8,961 bases of DNA from an uncultured Pseudoflavonifractor sp. (GTDB lineage: Bacteria; Bacillota; Clostridia; Oscillospirales; Oscillospiraceae): contig CAJFTA010000075.1 of NCBI GenBank assembly GCA_904419835.1, positions 1 through 8,961 of the forward strand, given 5' to 3'. Of the stretch, positions 6,037 through 8,961 are shown one piece after another (positions within the stretch are counted from its first letter, which is position 1; every line of letters begins with the position of its first letter). The position numbers and the translations under genes are program-made. The notes beneath the pieces are model-generated. The model did no database searches. It saw nothing but the letters and a program-made list of their open reading frames with translations, and was not told where the DNA came from.

Positions 6037-8487
6037 TCAGTTTTCTCCTTTCACATTGCCAGCCTGAGCCAGAGCCAGGTCGGTGGCTTTCTTAGCCTTG
6101 ATCATCCGGGAACGGGCGGAGAGCAGGTGGCCCACACCCTTGAAGAAGTGGCCGTTGAAGATCTCCACCAGCGCGGCGGACATGTCCATGTCGAAGGCGC
6201 CGCCCATCATCTTGGCCACGCCACGGAAGGGCATGTTGTAGATGAAGAGGATGTTCAGGTCGGGAGTGCCCTTGGCCTCAGCCTTGTTCTTCAGGTGGGT
6301 GAGGATGGCGTAGACCAGACGGCCGATCCAGCGCTTGGCGTAGAAGAGCTGGGAGAAGGTGTCGTTCATGCCCAGAGGAGCGGAGCGGTCCCACTTGGCG
6401 GGGGGAATGGGGCGGCCCAGCAAATACTCAAACTCGGCATCGCCCACGTCGCTGACCTTACCGGAGCAGTAGCTGGACAGCTTGCTGAGGTCGTAGGGGG
6501 CGGGGGCGTCGGTGCCCTTCACAGCCACGGTGGCGGTGAGGCGGATGTCAGCGCAGGAGGCGCCCACCCGGATCTCGTAGCTGCCGCTCTCCACCTCAAA
6601 CCTGCCGGTCTTTACGTTGAAGTAACGGAAGGCCTTGTCGTCCAGCTCCACGGTGACGGTCTTGCACTCGCCGGGGTTGAGGAACACCTTCGCAAAGCCC
6701 TTGAGCTCCTGCTCGGGGCGGAACACCACGCCGCCCTTACGGGAGACGTAGACCTGGGCAATCTCCGCGCCGGGGACGCTGCCGGTGTTGGTGACGGTGA
6801 AGGTGACGGCCTTATCGGTGGCCCGCAGGTCGGCGTAGGCGAAGGTGGTGTAGCTCAGGCCGTAGCCGAAGGGGAAGCGGACGGGCACCTGGGCGGTCTG
6901 GTAGTAGCGGTAGCCGATGTACAGGCCCTCCCGGTACTCGGCGGTGGCCTCGGTGCCGGGGAAGCGGCGGTAGGCGGGGGTGTCCTCGTACTTCATGGCC
7001 CAGGTCTCGGCCAGCTTGCCGGAGGGGTTGACCTTGCCGGTGAGCACGTCCACCACGGCGCCGGCGCCGGCCTGGCCGCCCAGGTAGCCGTGGACCACGG
7101 CCTTGCAGCTGTCCAGCCAGGGGGTCTCGATGGGCGCGCCGCCGGAGAGGACCACCACCACGTTGGGGTTGACCTCGGCCACGGCCTCAAGCACGTCGAT
7201 CTGGTTCTGGTGGATCTTCATGTGCTTCCGGTCCAGGCCCTCGGACTCGCTGATCTCGTCCAGACCCATGTACATGAGCACGACCTCGGCGTTCCTGGCC
7301 AGCTCCACAGCGGCGCTCTTCCTGGCCTCGTCGGCCCCGCCGTGGCGGAGGAAGCCGGGCTCAAAGCCCACCAGTTTCAGGCCGCTGCCGGATTTGATGA
7401 CGGAGAGGGCGCAGTCCAGCTTGGTGGGGTTGACCATGCTGGAGCCGGCGCCCTGGTACCGGGGGGTCTGGGCGAAGTCGCCGATGACGGCCACGGAGGC
7501 GCCCGCCTTCAGGGGAAGAATATTGTCCTCGTTCTTCAGCAGCACGATGGTGTGCTCGGCGGCCTTGCGGGCCATGGCGTGGTGGGCCTCCACGTCGAAC
7601 TCCTTGGGGGCGTCGGCGGGGATGACGGTGGCGAAGAGCACGTTCAGATACTCGTCCAGCCGCTGGTCAATCACATCCTCGGACAGGGCGCCGGCCTTCA
7701 CCGCCGCCACCAGCTCCCGGTCGCTGTTGCCGCCGGTGGCGGGCATCTCCAGGGCGTTGCCGCAGCGGGCGCCCTCGGCGCGGTCGTTGCTGCCGCCCCA
7801 GTCGGTGACCACAAAGCCGTCAAAACCCCACTGGTCCACCAGGATGTCCCGCAGCAGCTCCTTGTCCTCGTTGGCGTACTTGCCGTTGATGCGGTTGTAG
7901 GCCGACATGATGGACTGGGGGTGGCCTTCCTTCACGGCAATCTCAAAGCCGGTCAGGTAGATCTCCCGGTAGGTCCGCTGGTCCACCACGCTGTCCGAGT
8001 GCATCCGCAGGGTCTCCTGGCTGTTGGCGGCAAAGTGCTTGGGGCAGGCCGCCACGCCCTGGCTCTGGATGCCCCGGATGTAGGCCGCCGCCATCTTGCC
8101 CGCCAGATAGGGGTCCTCGGAGAAGTACTCAAAGTTGCGCCCGCACAGGGGGGAGCGCTTCATGTTCAGGCCGGGCCCCAGCAGCACGCTGACGCCCTGA
8201 GCCCTGGCCTCCTCGCCCAGCATCCTGCCCAGCTCCTCGCCCAGCTCGGGGTCCCAGGAGTTGGCCATGGTGGCCGCCGTGGGATAGCAGGTGGCGGGCA
8301 GCGAGGCGTTCAGGCCCAGATGGTCCGCCGCACCCGCCTGCTTCCGCAGTCCGTGGGGGCCGTCTGAGAGAAACATCCCGGGGATGTTCAGGCGCTTCAC
8401 GCTCTTGGTGGTGAAGTTGCCCTCGCCGCTCAACAGGCTGCACTTCTCTTCCAGGGTCATTTTCTTAATTAAGTCCGCGTATTTCAA
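6037..8487 (-). CDS. Glycoside hydrolase family 3 beta-glucosidase
   Basis: GH3 enzymes remove beta-linked glucose or related sugars from the non-reducing end by a retaining mechanism. The 816-residue product has the (beta/alpha)8 domain first: SDGPHGLRKQ (41-50), GRNFEYFSEDP, KHFAANSQE (150-158) and VVTDWGG, with Asp229 as nucleophile. The C domain follows from about 310 (LLKNEDNILPL), with SESEGLDR, where Glu416 is the likely acid/base. A fibronectin-III-like domain ends near 658. A further tail of about 155 residues follows, containing FIYNMPFRGVAKM and EIFNGHFFKG; its function is unknown to me, though similar tails occur in other clostridial GH3 proteins. There is no signal peptide, so the enzyme is probably cytoplasmic. 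The TTG at 8487 was chosen because AAAAGGAG (8497-8504) lies 9 bases upstream and KYADLIKKMTLEEK is the normal GH3 beginning; an upstream in-frame ATG would add 25 atypical residues. It is the first gene of the GH3-gtrA-lacI operon. Confidence 0.93.
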   Translation of the reverse strand: MKYADLIKKMTLEEKCSLLSGEGNFTTKSVKRLNIPGMFLSDGPHGLRKQAGAADHLGLNASLPATCYPTAATMANSWDPELGEELGRMLGEEARAQGVSVLLGPGLNMKRSPLCGRNFEYFSEDPYLAGKMAAAYIRGIQSQGVAACPKHFAANSQETLRMHSDSVVDQRTYREIYLTGFEIAVKEGHPQSIMSAYNRINGKYANEDKELLRDILVDQWGFDGFVVTDWGGSNDRAEGARCGNALEMPATGGNSDRELVAAVKAGALSEDVIDQRLDEYLNVLFATVIPADAPKEFDVEAHHAMARKAAEHTIVLLKNEDNILPLKAGASVAVIGDFAQTPRYQGAGSSMVNPTKLDCALSVIKSGSGLKLVGFEPGFLRHGGADEARKSAAVELARNAEVVLMYMGLDEISESEGLDRKHMKIHQNQIDVLEAVAEVNPNVVVVLSGGAPIETPWLDSCKAVVHGYLGGQAGAGAVVDVLTGKVNPSGKLAETWAMKYEDTPAYRRFPGTEATAEYREGLYIGYRYYQTAQVPVRFPFGYGLSYTTFAYADLRATDKAVTFTVTNTGSVPGAEIAQVYVSRKGGVVFRPEQELKGFAKVFLNPGECKTVTVELDDKAFRYFNVKTGRFEVESGSYEIRVGASCADIRLTATVAVKGTDAPAPYDLSKLSSYCSGKVSDVGDAEFEYLLGRPIPPAKWDRSAPLGMNDTFSQLFYAKRWIGRLVYAILTHLKNKAEAKGTPDLNILFIYNMPFRGVAKMMGGAFDMDMSAALVEIFNGHFFKGVGHLLSARSRMIKAKKATDLALAQAGNVKGEN

Positions 8488-8513
8488 TCCCTTACACTCC
8501 TTTTCCGGAACAT
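8484..8513 (-). CDS. Possible 9-residue leader peptide before the GH3 gene
   Basis: An ATG at 8511-8513 opens a nine-codon frame, MFRKRSVRD, whose TGA overlaps the TTG start of the GH3 gene in the string TTGA. An AGGGG lies 5 bases upstream of the ATG. The frame would carry ribosomes across the GH3 ribosome binding site, so it could couple or tune GH3 translation. Three of nine residues are Arg. It is equally possible that the frame is accidental; I list it because the stop-start overlap and the upstream site occur together. Confidence 0.25.
   Translation of the reverse strand: MFRKRSVRD
8497..8504 (-). promoter_or_regulatory. Ribosome binding site deciding the TTG start of GH3
   Basis: AAAAGGAG on the minus strand, followed by a 9-base spacer (TGTAAGGGA) and TTG. 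No ATG lies at a suitable distance in the GH3 frame, and the protein family begins with the residues right after this TTG, so the rare start codon is well supported. Confidence 0.75.
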
Positions 8514-8562
8514 GATGTCCCCTGCTGCCGCTCTCCTGTGCTCGAACACGGCCTTTATGCAC

Positions 8563-8571
8563 AGTATAGCA
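8563..8571 (-). promoter_or_regulatory. Extended -10 promoter of the GH3-gtrA-lacI operon
   Basis: On the minus strand the bases read TGCTATACT, an extended -10 (TGn plus TATACT, five of six to TATAAT). The -35 position, near 8586-8591 (GTCCCA), is a poor match, as is common with extended -10 promoters or those needing an activator. The implied start is near 8556, giving a leader of about 70 bases before the TTG at 8487. Confidence 0.55.
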
Positions 8572-8612
8572 GAAAGAAAAGCAAATGGGACGTGTTTGAC
8601 GTAATCGGTATG

Positions 8613-8626
8613 TTTACGTGCGTAAA
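8613..8626. promoter_or_regulatory. Palindrome TTTACG-TG-CGTAAA, candidate LacI-type operator
   Basis: Six-base arms TTTACG and CGTAAA surround a 2-base centre. It lies about 45-60 bases upstream of the -10 element of the GH3 operon. Spaced CG-centred half-sites with A/T flanks are in keeping with LacI-family sites, and the operon encodes a LacI-type regulator. The upstream position suits an auxiliary operator or an activator site better than simple promoter blocking. Binding by the local regulator is inference. Confidence 0.45.
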
Positions 8627-8635
8627 TTGCAATTT
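8624..8635. promoter_or_regulatory. Perfect 12-bp palindrome AAATTGCAATTT
   Basis: A perfect palindrome, overlapping the right arm of the TTTACG/CGTAAA site by three bases. Together the two sites cover 23 bases (8613-8635) of A/T-rich DNA in otherwise GC-rich sequence. It may be a second operator or a site for a different regulator. No homologous motif elsewhere in the window was noticed. Confidence 0.4.
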
Positions 8636-8677
8636 GGGACGGGGCACGAAGGGAAATCCGGGCCCCAGATACTGCCA

Positions 8678-8704
8678 GGCCGCCTGCCGAAAAGGCAGGC
8701 GGCC
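8678..8704 (-). terminator. GC-rich hairpin downstream of the right-edge gene
   Basis: An 11-bp perfect stem, GGCCGCCTGCC / GGCAGGCGGCC, with loop GAAAA, 8 bases past the stop of the minus-strand gene at 8713. No U tract follows on the minus strand (TGGCAGTATCT), so it is an incomplete intrinsic terminator, but its position fits the end of that transcript and isolates the GH3 promoter from it. Confidence 0.55.
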
Positions 8705-8712
8705 GGAGGCAA

Positions 8713-8961
8713 TCAGGTATTTGCGGTGCCGGAGACGGTGCAGACAATGCCGGTCTGGAGATTCTCCACGTCCATGGTGTAGTTGGAACCGTCGGAGGTG
8801 GTGGCGGTGAAGCTGCGGGTGTCGCCGGTGAGGGAGATGGAGCCGTCGTCGTTGAGGGCCCAGGTGCCGGAGTCGGTCTGGATGCCGGAGTTCTCGGCGT
8901 TGTAGTCGAAGGCGACGGTGAAGGTGTTATCGCTCATGAGGACCACGTTGCAGACCAGCCA
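8713..8961 (-). CDS. C-terminal fragment of a beta-rich, probably extracytoplasmic protein (partial)
   Basis: The reading frame is open to the right edge of the window, so the N-terminus is missing; 82 residues plus the stop are present. The visible part is rich in Thr, Ser, Asp, Gly and Asn, with alternating hydrophobic residues typical of beta strands: WLVCNVVLMSDNTFTVAFDY, then DSGTWALNDDGSISLTGD and SDGSNYTMDVENL. The 'dsGtW.l.ddGsisLt' pattern resembles lipocalin- or calycin-like beta-barrel repeats common in secreted clostridial proteins, but I cannot assign a family. An internal GTG (8946) and ATG (8937) have no ribosome binding site, so they are unlikely starts. Two hairpin arms just past its stop may end the transcript. 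Function unknown; no link to the GH3 operon is evident beyond shared strand. Confidence 0.6.
   Translation of the reverse strand, partial: WLVCNVVLMSDNTFTVAFDYNAENSGIQTDSGTWALNDDGSISLTGDTRSFTATTSDGSNYTMDVENLQTGIVCTVSGTANT

Noticed and set aside
6127..8367. Very long open frame on the plus strand opposite the GH3 gene
   Set aside because: It is a product of GC-rich codon bias in the real gene: Gly/Val/His/Leu-rich, low complexity, no family motifs and no ribosome binding site.
8596..8624. Plus-strand TTGACG with a possible -10 about 17 bases downstream
   Set aside because: The -10 candidate (TGCGTA) is poor and no plus-strand gene lies downstream; the overlap with the palindromes explains the sequence better.

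Overview
The window (about 8.96 kb, GC-rich) looks like chromosomal DNA of a GC-rich Clostridia, most likely an Oscillospiraceae-type gut bacterium (Flavonifractor/Lawsonibacter-like). The grounds are strong AGGAGG-type ribosome binding sites, an mltG-U32 peptidase neighbourhood known from Firmicutes, a tiny 'chorion class high-cysteine' protein of the kind annotated in Oscillospiraceae, and a clostridial-type GH3 beta-glucosidase. The genus is an inference; no rRNA or species marker is present.

Layout. Positions 1-199 are non-coding and hold two inverted repeats. A 55-residue Cys/Gly-rich protein is encoded on the minus strand (200-367). A divergent intergenic region with a 9-bp hairpin (424-451) separates it from a four-gene plus-strand cluster: endolytic transglycosylase MltG (510-1718), a U32-family protein resembling the tRNA hydroxylation factor TrhP (1711-2928), a free-standing 83-residue protein resembling the middle domain of fatty-acid kinase FakA (2941-3192), and a multipass acyltransferase-3 protein (3203-4360). 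The genes overlap or lie within 12 bp of each other, so they are probably one operon. A strong bidirectional terminator (4366-4404) ends it.

Converging from the right is a minus-strand operon read from 8487 down to 4407: a GH3 beta-glucosidase with a TTG start and a long C-terminal extension, a GtrA-like four-helix membrane protein, and a LacI-family regulator. An extended -10 promoter (8563-8571) lies upstream, preceded by two overlapping palindromes (8613-8635) that are candidate operators for the LacI protein. At the right edge is the C-terminal part of a minus-strand, probably surface-exposed beta-rich protein.

How the genes may work together. The plus cluster combines cell-wall processing (MltG), tRNA wobble modification (U32), a FakA-derived fragment and envelope acylation. 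The minus operon looks like a regulated beta-glucoside or glucolipid function: a cytoplasmic GH3 enzyme paired with a flippase-like membrane protein rather than with a sugar transporter. The most unusual items are the free-standing FakA-middle-domain protein with an altered metal-ligand position, the 15-cysteine microprotein, and the GH3-GtrA pairing. No mobile element, CRISPR array, rRNA or tRNA was seen.
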